Notes under the pieces: generated by a model | The model's database searches: none | What the model saw: the letters and a program-made list of their open reading frames with translations, nothing else | Told to the model about the DNA's origin: nothing | Translations under genes and position numbers: made by a program | In this document: positions 52,787-61,538 of the stretch, one piece after another | Layout: each line of letters begins with the position of its first letter | Numbering within the stretch: position 1 is the stretch's first letter | DNA from: Candidatus Dormiibacterota bacterium | Lineage (GTDB): Bacteria; Chloroflexota; Dormibacteria; Aeolococcales; Aeolococcaceae | DNA length: 64,000 nt | Reading direction: 5' to 3' | Assembly (NCBI GenBank): GCA_003153505.1 | Contig: PLZA01000074.1 | Span: forward strand, 99,908-163,907

Positions 52787-53547
52787 TGGGGCGAGCTAGG
52801 GTCGGACAGCGACCTCGGCGAGCGCAACTCCGGCTGGACCACCCGTTCCAGCTCGCTCCTGATGACCGAGTAGCACTCGCACGAGACAGCCTCGAGGCCG
52901 GCGCGATCGACGATCGTCACATGGCCTCGAACGTACCGGATCAGTCCGGCCCGTTGCAGGATTCCCGCCGACACCGAGACCGTCGACCGTCGGGCGCCGA
53001 GCATCTGACCGAGGAATTCCTGGGTGATCATGAATTGGTCGGAACCGACGCGATCGTGGCTCATCAGCAGCCAGCGGCTGAGCCGCTCCTCGCTGGAGTG
53101 GAGTCGGTTGCATGCCGCAGCCTGAGAGATCTGACCGAAGAGCGCCTGGGTGTATTTGTCCACAAGTGACTGGAACGCCGGGCTGCGTTCGAACCATGTG
53201 AGGAACGACGCGGCATCCATACGCAGGCTGTGACCGGCGACCTGCGAGATGGCCCGTACGGCAAGGCCACTGAGGGGCACCAGCGGTACCCCGACGATCC
53301 CCTCGTTGCCGATGGTTGCCACCTCGACGATGGCCCCGTCATGCAGCGGTGTGACCAGTGAGATGACGCCGTCGATGGGGAAGTAAAGGGACTCGATTGG
53401 GGCCCCAGGTTCAAACAGAACCGTTTTCACGGGCATACTGACGTTTCTAACAAGACCGAACAGCTCGTTTCGCTCTGACGCCGGTAGGGCGGTGAGAATC
53501 CTGTTCTCACCCGCCGAGGCGACCGTTGGGGTCGCGTCGGCGCTCAT
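52783..53547 (-). CDS. Crp/Fnr-family transcriptional regulator
   Basis: 254 residues. Cyclic-nucleotide-binding fold at about 20-145 (KTVLFEPGAPIESLYFPIDG, ATIGNEGIVGVPL) but without the RxS cAMP-binding signature. Dimer helix then winged helix at 165-225 (HDRVGSDQFMITQEFLGQML, GARRSTVSVSAGILQRAGLI). Four scattered Cys (one in QAAACNRLHSSEERL, two in VSCECYSV) raise the option of redox control, but no Fnr-type cluster is evident. First gene of the crp-galM-hydrolase unit; divergent from the PAS-GGDEF-EAL gene 134 bases away. Confidence 0.87.
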   Translation of the reverse strand: MSADATPTVASAGENRILTALPASERNELFGLVRNVSMPVKTVLFEPGAPIESLYFPIDGVISLVTPLHDGAIVEVATIGNEGIVGVPLVPLSGLAVRAISQVAGHSLRMDAASFLTWFERSPAFQSLVDKYTQALFGQISQAAACNRLHSSEERLSRWLLMSHDRVGSDQFMITQEFLGQMLGARRSTVSVSAGILQRAGLIRYVRGHVTIVDRAGLEAVSCECYSVIRSELERVVQPELRSPRSLSDPSSPQ

Positions 53548-53681
53548 GCCTGGACTCGGTTTGACATCGACCTATGTGCGCTGCGGGACAGACGTTGTGG
53601 TCAGAGTGCTCCAGATTATGCAGCACCAATCGGCACGATAACGGGCGCGCAGCTCGCTGCGATCAAAGGAGAGGCTGGCGC

Positions 53682-56462
53682 GTGGCTGCTGAACGCAGGT
53701 TTCCGGCGGAGGAGATGCTGGATCCCGGCGATCGATTCTGGCTGGAGGCGATGGCCGACGCCGTGCTCATCCTTTCGCCCGTGCGCGCTCGCAACCAGCG
53801 GGTGACCGACTTTCGCGTCGACTACGCGAATGCGGCGGCGGACGAGCTCTCGGACGAGCAGGCACCGGACCCTCTGCGCCCGGGCGTACTCATCGGACGC
53901 CGTTTCCTCAACCTGGACGACGAGGCCGCGGCGGCGGTGGTGGCGGCTCTCCACGACGTCCTCACCACGGATGTGCCTCGAGCCATCGACGGGCTTTGCT
54001 ATCGGGTGGTGCGCGGAGGTATCCCAACCGACCAGGTGCGCGACCTGCGTGTCAGCAGGCACGGCGAGCGACTCCTGATGACGCTGCGCGATGTCACCGC
54101 GAGAGAGCAGTCCGAGCAGGGCGTGCTGCGCAGCGAAGAGAGCCTTCGCGCGCTCGTCGACGGCGTCTTCGACGAAGCGCTGATGATCGTCGACCCAAAC
54201 GGAACCGTTCTCAGCTGGAACACCGGTGCGCTTCGGATCTTCGGCTATTCGGCCGAGGAGATGGTGGGGCAGCAGCGCTCGGTGCTCTATCCACCCGGCT
54301 GGCCCGTGGGCGGACCCGTCGATGACGTGGAACCTATTGCGACGGAGCGGCAGCACGAGACCTGGCAGCTTCGCAAGGATGGCAGCCGCTTCTGGGCCGG
54401 CGTTTCGATTACCGCCATGTATGGCGATAACGGCGAGCGGCGTGGGTTCCTGTCGGTCACGCGCGATCTGACCGAGCAATCGGAGCAGCGACGCCGCGAT
54501 CTGCAGTATTCGCTGGTGCGGGCGCTCGCCGATTGCACCGACATTGACGCTGCCGCTGACGCCGTCCTCACCCTCACAACCCTTACTCTCGGCGCGACGT
54601 TCAGCGAGATGTTCGTCGCGCGTCAGGAGCAGGGGCGGCTCGATGCAACGTCACGGCATGCCTTCCCACGAACCACGCTCGACGCGCTGGACGACGTCGC
54701 CGGCAGCGCAGCGGGACCGCTCGACGCGCTGATCGCGCGCGTGCGCACCACCGGGACGATGGTCATCATGCCGGACCTCAACGAGTTGGGAACCTCGGTG
54801 CAGCTTGCCGCTGCCGTCTCCCTGGGCGTTCGAGCTGCCATCGCGTGCCCGCTGGTGTCCAGGTCGAGCATCGTCGGTGTGCTGGCGTACTTCTTCGAAA
54901 CGCTGCCGAGCATCGAGACCCACACCACCGAGACGATCGTCGAGATCAGTGCCGAAGCCGCACTGGTCATCAACCGTATCTGCGCGCAGGGTGCGCTCCG
55001 CGACGAGGCCGTCCGGATGGCCGAACTCGCGAGCACCGACCGGCTCACCGGCCTGAAGAACCGCCGCGAGTTCGACCGCATCCTCGGAACGATCCCCCGG
55101 CAGTCATTTGCGATCCTGGCCATCGACGTCGACCACCTGAAGCGTGTCAACGACGAGTTCGGACACGAGGCCGGCGACACGGTGCTGCGCACCGTCGCCA
55201 CAACCCTCGCTCTGATGCTGCGCGGTTGGGACGTCATCGCACGTGTCGGCGGGGATGAGTTCGCGGCGATTCTGCTCGACGTCGACCCCGCCGAAGCGGC
55301 GTCCGCCGCGCAACGACTCCGGGCGGCGATGCACCTCGTGCCGACGCCGGGAGGCCGGTCGAACATCAGCCTCGGCTGGGCGTCCGCACCTGCCGGGACC
55401 GACCCGATGTCGGCGTGGCGACGCGCTGATGAATGCCTGTACGAGGCGAAGCGCAGTGGCCGTGATCGCGTCGTCGGCCGCCACGTCGACGGTGCCGAGC
55501 AGGTCACGCCGTCGGGTTCGTCGGTCACCGAGTTGATCGCGGAGCTGATGAACGGGATGCCGATCCATGCGGTCTATCAGCCGATTGTCGATCTCAACGA
55601 TGGCCACGTCGTCGGCTATGAGGCCCTGGCGCGCCCTGCGGGGTTCGGACCTTCCGACAGCGTCGAGACGCTCTTCGAGGTCGCCCATCGCTCCGGGCAC
55701 ATCCGCGATCTCGACTGGCTCTGCCGCCGGGCCGCGCTCAGCCAGGCGGCGTCGTTGCCCGCGGAGATCCTGCTCTTCGTGAACGTGAGCGTGGCGGCCC
55801 TCCTGGATCCTCTCCACGACGTCGACCAACTCATGCTGTTGCTCGAGTGGACCGGACGGTCGCCGCATCACCTGGTCCTCGAGATCGGCGAGCACGAGAG
55901 CGTCCGTGACCTCGATCGCCTCCGGCTTGTGCTTGCCTCCTACCGGTCCGCAGGGATCCGCTTTGCCATCGACGACCTCGGCGAAGGGTTCGCGACCACC
56001 GAGCTGGTCGAGACCGCGCAGCCGGAGTTCGTCAAGCTGGCGCGGAGCCTGACCGTGAACTCGGCGCGCAAGAGCGCGCGCGCCGCCATCAGGACGGCGC
56101 TGACGTTTGCTCGGGTGCACGATTCGATCGTTATCGCCGAGGGTGTCGAAAACGAGCTGGTGAGTGACCGGATTCGCGCTTTCAACATACCGCTCGGCCA
56201 GGGCTTCGGCCTCGGGCGCCCCACCGCCGCGGAGGACCTGACGGACTCGGCGGCAGCCTGGCGAGCGCGCGACACGCTGCGTCCGCTCCGGCCTCGCAAC
56301 GCTCAGATGCGCCTTCGAGTCGCGGCTTCCGGCCAGGAGCGAGAGGATGGCGCTGGCGTGGACCTCCGGGCGTCGCGGCAGACGCCGCGTCGTCTTGGCG
56401 AAGCGAAGCCCGACAGGCTGGTCAGGCGCTCCGACAGCACTTCAACGGGGAGGGCTTCATAG
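53682..56462 (+). CDS. PAS-PAS-GAF-GGDEF-EAL bifunctional c-di-GMP protein
   Basis: 926 residues. First PAS-like domain at about 15-140, second PAS at 145-280 (GVFDEALMIVDPNGTVLSWN), GAF at 290-455, GGDEF at 465-625 with GGDEF at 523-527 and DVDHLKRVNDEFGHEAGD, EAL at 640-875 (YEALARP, EAL 647-649; LEIGEHE; AEGVENE). As in its paralogue at 41.6 kb the EAL loop is degenerate (DDLGEGFATTELV, LARSLTV), so cyclase activity probably dominates. The GTG at 53682 is chosen for AAAGGAGAGG 8 bases upstream; the frame extends back to 53574 over the promoter region. No membrane helix. Confidence 0.9.
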   Translation: MAAERRFPAEEMLDPGDRFWLEAMADAVLILSPVRARNQRVTDFRVDYANAAADELSDEQAPDPLRPGVLIGRRFLNLDDEAAAAVVAALHDVLTTDVPRAIDGLCYRVVRGGIPTDQVRDLRVSRHGERLLMTLRDVTAREQSEQGVLRSEESLRALVDGVFDEALMIVDPNGTVLSWNTGALRIFGYSAEEMVGQQRSVLYPPGWPVGGPVDDVEPIATERQHETWQLRKDGSRFWAGVSITAMYGDNGERRGFLSVTRDLTEQSEQRRRDLQYSLVRALADCTDIDAAADAVLTLTTLTLGATFSEMFVARQEQGRLDATSRHAFPRTTLDALDDVAGSAAGPLDALIARVRTTGTMVIMPDLNELGTSVQLAAAVSLGVRAAIACPLVSRSSIVGVLAYFFETLPSIETHTTETIVEISAEAALVINRICAQGALRDEAVRMAELASTDRLTGLKNRREFDRILGTIPRQSFAILAIDVDHLKRVNDEFGHEAGDTVLRTVATTLALMLRGWDVIARVGGDEFAAILLDVDPAEAASAAQRLRAAMHLVPTPGGRSNISLGWASAPAGTDPMSAWRRADECLYEAKRSGRDRVVGRHVDGAEQVTPSGSSVTELIAELMNGMPIHAVYQPIVDLNDGHVVGYEALARPAGFGPSDSVETLFEVAHRSGHIRDLDWLCRRAALSQAASLPAEILLFVNVSVAALLDPLHDVDQLMLLLEWTGRSPHHLVLEIGEHESVRDLDRLRLVLASYRSAGIRFAIDDLGEGFATTELVETAQPEFVKLARSLTVNSARKSARAAIRTALTFARVHDSIVIAEGVENELVSDRIRAFNIPLGQGFGLGRPTAAEDLTDSAAAWRARDTLRPLRPRNAQMRLRVAASGQEREDGAGVDLRASRQTPRRLGEAKPDRLVRRSDSTSTGRAS

Positions 56463-56663
56463 ATGAGCGCTCGGTCGACATCGCGTCAGGATCCGCTCGG
56501 GCCCGACGAGACCTTCTATGCGCTGGTGACCCGGCTGATCATCACCAACCGATCCGAGCGCGCGAAGCGCGAGCGGGCGAGGCCGACGATCGTGTCAGAC
56601 GTCGCCGAGCCGCGCCGCGATGGCCGCCGCCAGCCGGGCGACAGCTCCAGAGCCAAGTCCTAG
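56463..56663 (+). CDS. Small basic hypothetical protein (66 aa)
   Basis: Starts with ATG directly after the TAG of the PAS-GGDEF-EAL gene, so it would be translated by coupling. Sequence MSARSTSRQDPLGPDETFYA then LVTRLIITNRSERAKRERAR has one amphipathic helix and a charged tail. The last 69 bases are antisense to the 3' end of the ATP-grasp gene. No family recognised; expression is plausible but unproven. Confidence 0.45.
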   Translation: MSARSTSRQDPLGPDETFYALVTRLIITNRSERAKRERARPTIVSDVAEPRRDGRRQPGDSSRAKS

Positions 56664-57530
56664 GAACAACGAGGGTTCGGCCAGCTCGAGCTCGAGGAGC
56701 AAGGGCGCGCCGTCGTCGCCTCGAACCAGGTCGACACGCGCGTACAGCAACGTCGATCGCGGCCACGGGATGGCGTCGAGCGCCGCGTCGGCCAAGGTCA
56801 GCTCGTCAGCGTCCGCCTGGCGACGCGAGATGTCCTCGACGGCCCAGAGCTGACCCGTGGTCACGCCCGATGCGCGGAGCAGCGGGCCTTTCCGGATCGC
56901 ATGTGAGAACTCGCCGTCGATGTAGATGAGCCCGGTCTCCCCCCCGGCGTCGATCGAGCTGATGTAGGGCTGCACCATCACATCCCTGCCGGCGCCGGCC
57001 AGCCGCTCGATATGGAGGCGTGCCGATGCACCGTCTTCGGGCCCGTATCGAGAGGTGTTCTGTGAACCCGAGGACACCGCTGGCTTCACGACGAGGTGCC
57101 CGCGGGGGAGGTCGAACGAGCCGCCGTCCTTCCCGACCCATGTCGTCGGCACTGTTGGGACGCCGGATGCCGCAAGCGAGCGCAGGTAGGTCTTGTCCGT
57201 GTTCCAGCTCAGGACCGCGACACTGTTGAGCACCCTGGGAACGTTGGAAGCCCAGGCGAGAAAGGCCTCTCGACGGTCGGCGTAATCCCAGGTGGAGCGG
57301 ACCACGACGAGGCGGAACTCGTCCCAGCGAACGGAGGGGTCATCCCAGACGCGTGGCTCGGCGATGACGCCGAACTCGCGAAGTGCGGGGATCAGCTGGC
57401 GCTCGTCATCGTCGAGATCAGGGAGCACGGCGCAGGTTGCGAGAGCGACGTCAGACAGGTCACGAGCCTCCTGGTGGACGGCCGAGGCGGCCGCAGGTGG
57501 CCGCGCCTGGGCGGGAATCATGATCGCCAC
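56595..57530 (-). CDS. ATP-grasp protein (RimK/DcsG-like ligase)
   Basis: About 311 residues. N-terminal Rossmann-like part (VALATCAVLPDLDDDERQLI, RLVVVRSTWDYADRREAFLA), then an ATP-grasp domain: NTDKTYLRSLAASGVPTVPT, HLVVKPAVSSGSQNT with the ATP-binding Lys, GGETGLIYIDGEFSHAIRK and the metal site in LLYARVDLVRGDDGAPLLLE then LELAEPSLFL. This is the layout of the cycloserine-biosynthesis DcsG/glutathione-synthetase-like group, which makes amide or ester bonds using ATP. Substrate unknown. The true start may be later than 57530. Tail overlaps a small convergent gene. Confidence 0.85.
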   Translation of the reverse strand: MAIMIPAQARPPAAASAVHQEARDLSDVALATCAVLPDLDDDERQLIPALREFGVIAEPRVWDDPSVRWDEFRLVVVRSTWDYADRREAFLAWASNVPRVLNSVAVLSWNTDKTYLRSLAASGVPTVPTTWVGKDGGSFDLPRGHLVVKPAVSSGSQNTSRYGPEDGASARLHIERLAGAGRDVMVQPYISSIDAGGETGLIYIDGEFSHAIRKGPLLRASGVTTGQLWAVEDISRRQADADELTLADAALDAIPWPRSTLLYARVDLVRGDDGAPLLLELELAEPSLFLGLGSGAVARLAAAIAARLGDV

Positions 57531-57670
57531 GGCGGAGGAAGGGCTTTGTACGCCAGCGGACCGCCGCAGCGACCCTTCTGCGGGTTTAATGAAGCCATTG
57601 ATGCAAGGCGACCGGTCTTGACGCGCACCTGGCCGCCCGGGTTCCGTCGCAGCACCAGATTGGAAATCCG

Positions 57671-58603
57671 ATGATGGAAGAGCGGTTCACGACCGTCCGA
57701 GGTCAGCGACTCCGCTACCTTATCGGCGGCAGGGGCAAACCGCTGGTCCTCTGCCACGGCTTCCTCAGCTCGGCGGAGGAGTTCGGCGGGCGCTTCAGCG
57801 AGCTCGGCGCCTACCGGACCCTGATCATTCCCGATCTCCCTGGCAACGGCGCCTCACCGGCACTCCCGGGGCGGCACACCTCCGGGGCGATGGCCGATCT
57901 TCTCTTCGACCTTCTCACGGAGCTGGAGATCGACAAGTTCGACGTCGGAGGCCTGTGCCTCGGGGCCACAGTCGCCTGTGCGCTTGCGAAGCGGGCCGGC
58001 GATAGGGCCGAGCGTCTGGTGCTGCACACCCCGCTGCTGTCCCCCGACCTCATGCGGCGGCGGTACCGGGATCAGGTGCGGCTGCTGAGCCGACGACCCA
58101 TGTGGGACGGCGTCGTCTGGCTGAGCCGTCAGCGCTGGGTGAGCGACCTCTACAAACGGTTCGTGATCGTCGAGGGTGATGTCGACGACCGAACCGCCAA
58201 CATCAACTACGAGAATCAGCGCCGCGCCGATCCCCGGGCGGCGAGGGAATGGCTCAACGATTGCCTGCGACGCGATGACGTCGAGGTCGTCGCGGGTCGA
58301 GCCGAGAGAACGCTCATCATCGTGGCCCGTCACGATCGCCTGGTGAACGTCGACCGACTCAAGGAGTTGATTGCGACTCTGCCCGGCCTCCAGGTGTTCA
58401 CGGACAGCGATCAGGGGCATGGCTGGAACGAGGCGGCGGTGCACCGCCAGCTCGAGGTGCTGAAGGCCTTCTTCGGCAACTGCGAGGGGGGCGCGCCGGT
58501 CGGAGGGCACAACCCAGCCCCCAGCCTGGTGACCAACGGCAGCGCGGCCCACGGGCGTCCCGCCCTCCGCGAGACGGTGACGATCCCGATGTCAACTGCC
58601 TGA
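57671..58603 (+). CDS. Alpha/beta hydrolase with a Cys at the nucleophile position
   Basis: 310 residues of alpha/beta-hydrolase fold: oxyanion HG in LVLCHGFLSSAEEFGG, DLPGNGAS, nucleophile elbow GGLCLGA with Cys96 where Ser is usual, acid Asp222 in VARHDRLVNVDRL and His250 in DSDQGHGWNEA. A Cys-Asp-His triad occurs in dienelactone hydrolases; in other families the exchange abolishes activity. The last 45 residues are a Gly/Ala/Pro-rich tail. It may be an esterase or a C-C hydrolase. Divergent from the ATP-grasp gene; 12-base tail overlap with ogt. Confidence 0.85.
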   Translation: MMEERFTTVRGQRLRYLIGGRGKPLVLCHGFLSSAEEFGGRFSELGAYRTLIIPDLPGNGASPALPGRHTSGAMADLLFDLLTELEIDKFDVGGLCLGATVACALAKRAGDRAERLVLHTPLLSPDLMRRRYRDQVRLLSRRPMWDGVVWLSRQRWVSDLYKRFVIVEGDVDDRTANINYENQRRADPRAAREWLNDCLRRDDVEVVAGRAERTLIIVARHDRLVNVDRLKELIATLPGLQVFTDSDQGHGWNEAAVHRQLEVLKAFFGNCEGGAPVGGHNPAPSLVTNGSAAHGRPALRETVTIPMSTA

Positions 58604-59119
58604 CAGCGCCCCCCGGCTCCTCGTGACCAGGTTGGCGCCTTCGAGTTCCAGAAGGCGCTGTTTGCGTTCCAGCCCCCAGCCATAGCCGGTCAGGCTTCCG
58701 TCGGCGCCGATCAGACGGTGACACGGAACCACGATCGATATCGGGTTCTGGCCGTTGGCTGCGCCCACAGCGCGCGCCGCTCTCGGCCGGCCGATCCGCG
58801 CTGCGATCGTCGAGTACGTCGATGTCTGCCCATAAGGGATGTCGAGGAGCGCGGACCATACGGTCACCTGAAAGGGCGTGCCCACGAGCCGGACTGGGAG
58901 TTCGAATCGCGGTCGGTTGCCCTCGAAATACTCACGCAACTGATCTCGAACCATGACCATCGGCTCATCGGAGCCGGCCTTCTGGTCCCGGATGCTCGGA
59001 GTCCGAGCGTGATTGGCGAAATGCAGCCCGACGAGGGCGCCCGCCGCGGTGACGATCAGCACCGGGCCGAGTGGGGTGGGCGCGTACCCGTACTGGCGTC
59101 CGATCACGGCCTCGCTCAT
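58592..59119 (-). CDS. ogt: Methylated-DNA-protein-cysteine methyltransferase
   Basis: 175 residues. The methyl-acceptor Cys133 lies in IVVPCHRLIGADGSLTGYGW, with the helix-turn-helix in YGQTSTYSTIAARIGRPRAA and the asparagine hinge in VGAANGQNPI. It removes methyl groups from O6-methylguanine in a suicide reaction. Single-domain Ogt type, lacking the Ada sensor. It is divergent from an Ada-AlkA fusion gene, forming a small alkylation-repair locus. Confidence 0.93.
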   Translation of the reverse strand: MSEAVIGRQYGYAPTPLGPVLIVTAAGALVGLHFANHARTPSIRDQKAGSDEPMVMVRDQLREYFEGNRPRFELPVRLVGTPFQVTVWSALLDIPYGQTSTYSTIAARIGRPRAARAVGAANGQNPISIVVPCHRLIGADGSLTGYGWGLERKQRLLELEGANLVTRSRGALSGS

Positions 59120-59231
59120 GGCGTCAGCATGGACCCGGCGGCCGGCTCACTCCGGCCAGATTCGGACAGATCAGGCAGGTGTCCGGAAATGGCCGGTGCC
59201 AGGCGCCGGGATCGCGCTACAAGTAACCCCG

Positions 59232-60659
59232 ATGACTGGATTCTCGGCGGTGGTCACGACTGGCATCTATTGCCGCCCCGGATGCTCAGCGCGGCCCGAC
59301 CCCGCCAACGTTCGGCATTTCGACCTCGCCGCTGCCGCGGAGGCCGCCGGGTACAGGGCCTGCATGCGATGCCGGCCGTACCGTACGGCCGGGCCGATCG
59401 ATGGACTCGCATCCGAAGTTGTCTGTCGCGGAGTCCGGCTGGTCGTGGGGGGAGAGACAGGGAATGAGGGCGAGGATGCGGTTGCGCGGCGGCTTGGGCT
59501 CTCGGCACGCCACCTGCGCCGGCTCTTCCGGGAGCAGATCGGCGTGACCCCGGTGCAACTTGCGCGCTCGAGCCGCGCGCATTTCGCCCGCCGGCTCCTC
59601 GATGACACCGACCTGTCGATCACGGAGATCGCCTACGCGTCGGGATTCGGGAGCCTGCGCCAGTTCAATCGAACACTCAGCGCGATCTTTCGCGCGACGC
59701 CGCGAGAGCTGCGAGCCCGCCGCCGGATTGCCGATCGGTTGGTCGCCGATGGCGGTCTGCCATTGCGGTTGACCTTCGCCGGGCCGCTCGACTGGGAGGC
59801 GATGCTCGGCTACCTCGAGGCGCGTGCCATCCAGGGGGTCGAGCAGGTGTCCTCGGGGGTGTATCGCAGAACCATCCGCGTCGATGATGATCCCGGGGTC
59901 ATCGAGGTGTCCACCGGAGGTACGGATCACCTCGTGGTCACCGCCCACCTGCCGCACTGGGGCGGCCTGATCCACGTGGTCCACCAGGTCCGGCGTCTCT
60001 TCAACCTCGACTTCGACCCGGACGAGGCGAACCGAGCGCTCGGGCACGATCCCATCCTGCGAGGGCGGATCACATCGCTCCCGGGCCTGCGCGTGCCGGG
60101 CGCCTGGGACCCGTTCGAGGTGGGCGTTCGGGCGATCGTCGGCCAGCAGGTGACCGTCGCCGGCGCGGGCACGATCATCGCTCGACTGGTCGCCCGCCAC
60201 GGCACGCTGATACCAGGGCTCGGCCAGTTCGGGCTGAGCCATCTGTTTCCCTCAGCCGAGGTCCTCGCCGGCGCCGATCTCGCCGGCACCGGCCTCACGG
60301 GGGCCCGGATCGCGGCGATCCACCGCTTCGCGGACGCGGTCATGAACGGGTCGGTGCGCCTCGATCGAAGCCGGACGCTCGACGACCAGCTGGCCTCGCT
60401 GGTCGCGGTTCCCGGGCTCGGGCCGTGGACCGCTGAGTACATCGCGTTGCGGATGGGCGAGCCCGATGCCTTCCCATCGACCGATCTCGGTCTGCGGCGC
60501 TCCGTCGAGGCCCTCGCCGGCGGCTCCGTCACCCCGCGGGCGATCGGTCAGATCGCCGAGCGCTGGCGGCCATGGCGGGCGCACGCCGCGATCCATCTCT
60601 GGCTGACCCCGCGACCGTCCGACCTGAGACGATTGACGCCTACGACGGGGGTTCCGTAG
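59232..60659 (+). CDS. Ada-type regulator fused to AlkA DNA-3-methyladenine glycosylase
   Basis: 475 residues. Residues 1-60 are an Ada zinc/methyl-phosphotriester sensor with Cys14, Cys18, Cys44 and Cys47 (TTGIYCRPGCSAR, RACMRCRPYR). AraC-type HTH at about 75-165 (LSARHLRRLFREQIGVTPVQ; ITEIAYASGFGSLRQFNR). AlkA N-terminal fold at 170-285 and HhH-GPD glycosylase at 290-460 with GVRAIVGQQVTVAGA, hairpin VPGLGPWTAEYIALR and catalytic Asp418 in PSTDLGLRRS. It should sense alkylation and excise 3-methyladenine. The N-terminus is shorter than in E. coli Ada. No Ogt domain; that activity is the divergent gene. Confidence 0.92.
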   Translation: MTGFSAVVTTGIYCRPGCSARPDPANVRHFDLAAAAEAAGYRACMRCRPYRTAGPIDGLASEVVCRGVRLVVGGETGNEGEDAVARRLGLSARHLRRLFREQIGVTPVQLARSSRAHFARRLLDDTDLSITEIAYASGFGSLRQFNRTLSAIFRATPRELRARRRIADRLVADGGLPLRLTFAGPLDWEAMLGYLEARAIQGVEQVSSGVYRRTIRVDDDPGVIEVSTGGTDHLVVTAHLPHWGGLIHVVHQVRRLFNLDFDPDEANRALGHDPILRGRITSLPGLRVPGAWDPFEVGVRAIVGQQVTVAGAGTIIARLVARHGTLIPGLGQFGLSHLFPSAEVLAGADLAGTGLTGARIAAIHRFADAVMNGSVRLDRSRTLDDQLASLVAVPGLGPWTAEYIALRMGEPDAFPSTDLGLRRSVEALAGGSVTPRAIGQIAERWRPWRAHAAIHLWLTPRPSDLRRLTPTTGVP

Positions 60660-60713
60660 GATCCCGCCCAGTCTTCCGGGCAATCCGTCCGCAATCGAGG
60701 AGATTGCCTGATC

Positions 60714-61538
60714 ATGTGCGCCGTGGATTCGGAGCGTGACACCGCCGGCACGCGTGCCGGCCGGGACAACCGCGTGACCCCCGTCGATCTCCGCCATGGC
60801 AGCGCCGAGGAAATCCTCGCCTGGACCTACAAGCGTTTCCGTCGGGTTGCCCTCGTTGCCAGCTTCCAGGCCGAGTCGATGGTGCTGATCGACATGGCCT
60901 GTGCGCTCGCCCCCGAGCCGGAGGTCCTGACCCTGGACACGGGCCGGCTACACGAGGAGACCCACGACTTCATCGAGGACGTGCGCAGCCGGTACCCGAT
61001 CCGCCTGCGCATCCTCGCTCCGGACTCGACCGAGCTCGACGCGATGACCGCGGAGCACGGGACCATGCAATTCCGGCGTTCGGTGCCGCTTCGCAACGAG
61101 TGCTGCGCGGTCCGCAAGGTGAACCCCCTGGCCCGGGCGCTGCATGGCTATGACGCCTGGATCACGGGGCTGCGCCGCGAACAGACCCCCACGCGCGCCG
61201 AGACGCCGGTCGTCGCCGCCGACCCCGGCCACGGCGACATCACCAAGGTGGTGCCGCTCGCGGGTTGGTCGCGCGCGCAGGTGTGGGACTACCTGACCTC
61301 GCACGGCATCGACCACCACCCGCTGTACGACCGCGGGTACACCTCAATCGGCTGTGCCCCGTGCACGCGCGCCACTGAGCCAGGGGAGAGCGAGCGGGCC
61401 GGGCGCTGGTGGTGGGAGGGCGACTCAGACAAGGAGTGCCTCCTGCACCCGCCCCTCGAGCGTGACCTCGGGCTGAGCCTTCGAGGGAGCCCTGTCAGCG
61501 TCCCGCTGGGAGCAACGCGCTCAACTTCGCGGTCATGA
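60714..61538 (+). CDS. cysH: APS/PAPS reductase (assimilatory sulfate reduction)
   Basis: 274 residues. PP-loop ATPase-type fold (ALVASFQAESMVLIDMA, LTLDTGRLHEETHDFIE). Both Cys pairs of the [4Fe-4S] type are present, Cys130-Cys131 (RNECCAVRK) and Cys214-Cys217 (SIGCAPCTRA), plus the C-terminal redox Cys242 in KECLLH. The cluster indicates adenylyl-sulfate (APS) reductase, reducing activated sulfate to sulfite with thioredoxin. ATG at 60714 with GAGGAG upstream. No other sulfate-assimilation genes adjoin. Its last 44 bases overlap a convergent gene. Confidence 0.92.
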   Translation: MCAVDSERDTAGTRAGRDNRVTPVDLRHGSAEEILAWTYKRFRRVALVASFQAESMVLIDMACALAPEPEVLTLDTGRLHEETHDFIEDVRSRYPIRLRILAPDSTELDAMTAEHGTMQFRRSVPLRNECCAVRKVNPLARALHGYDAWITGLRREQTPTRAETPVVAADPGHGDITKVVPLAGWSRAQVWDYLTSHGIDHHPLYDRGYTSIGCAPCTRATEPGESERAGRWWWEGDSDKECLLHPPLERDLGLSLRGSPVSVPLGATRSTSRS

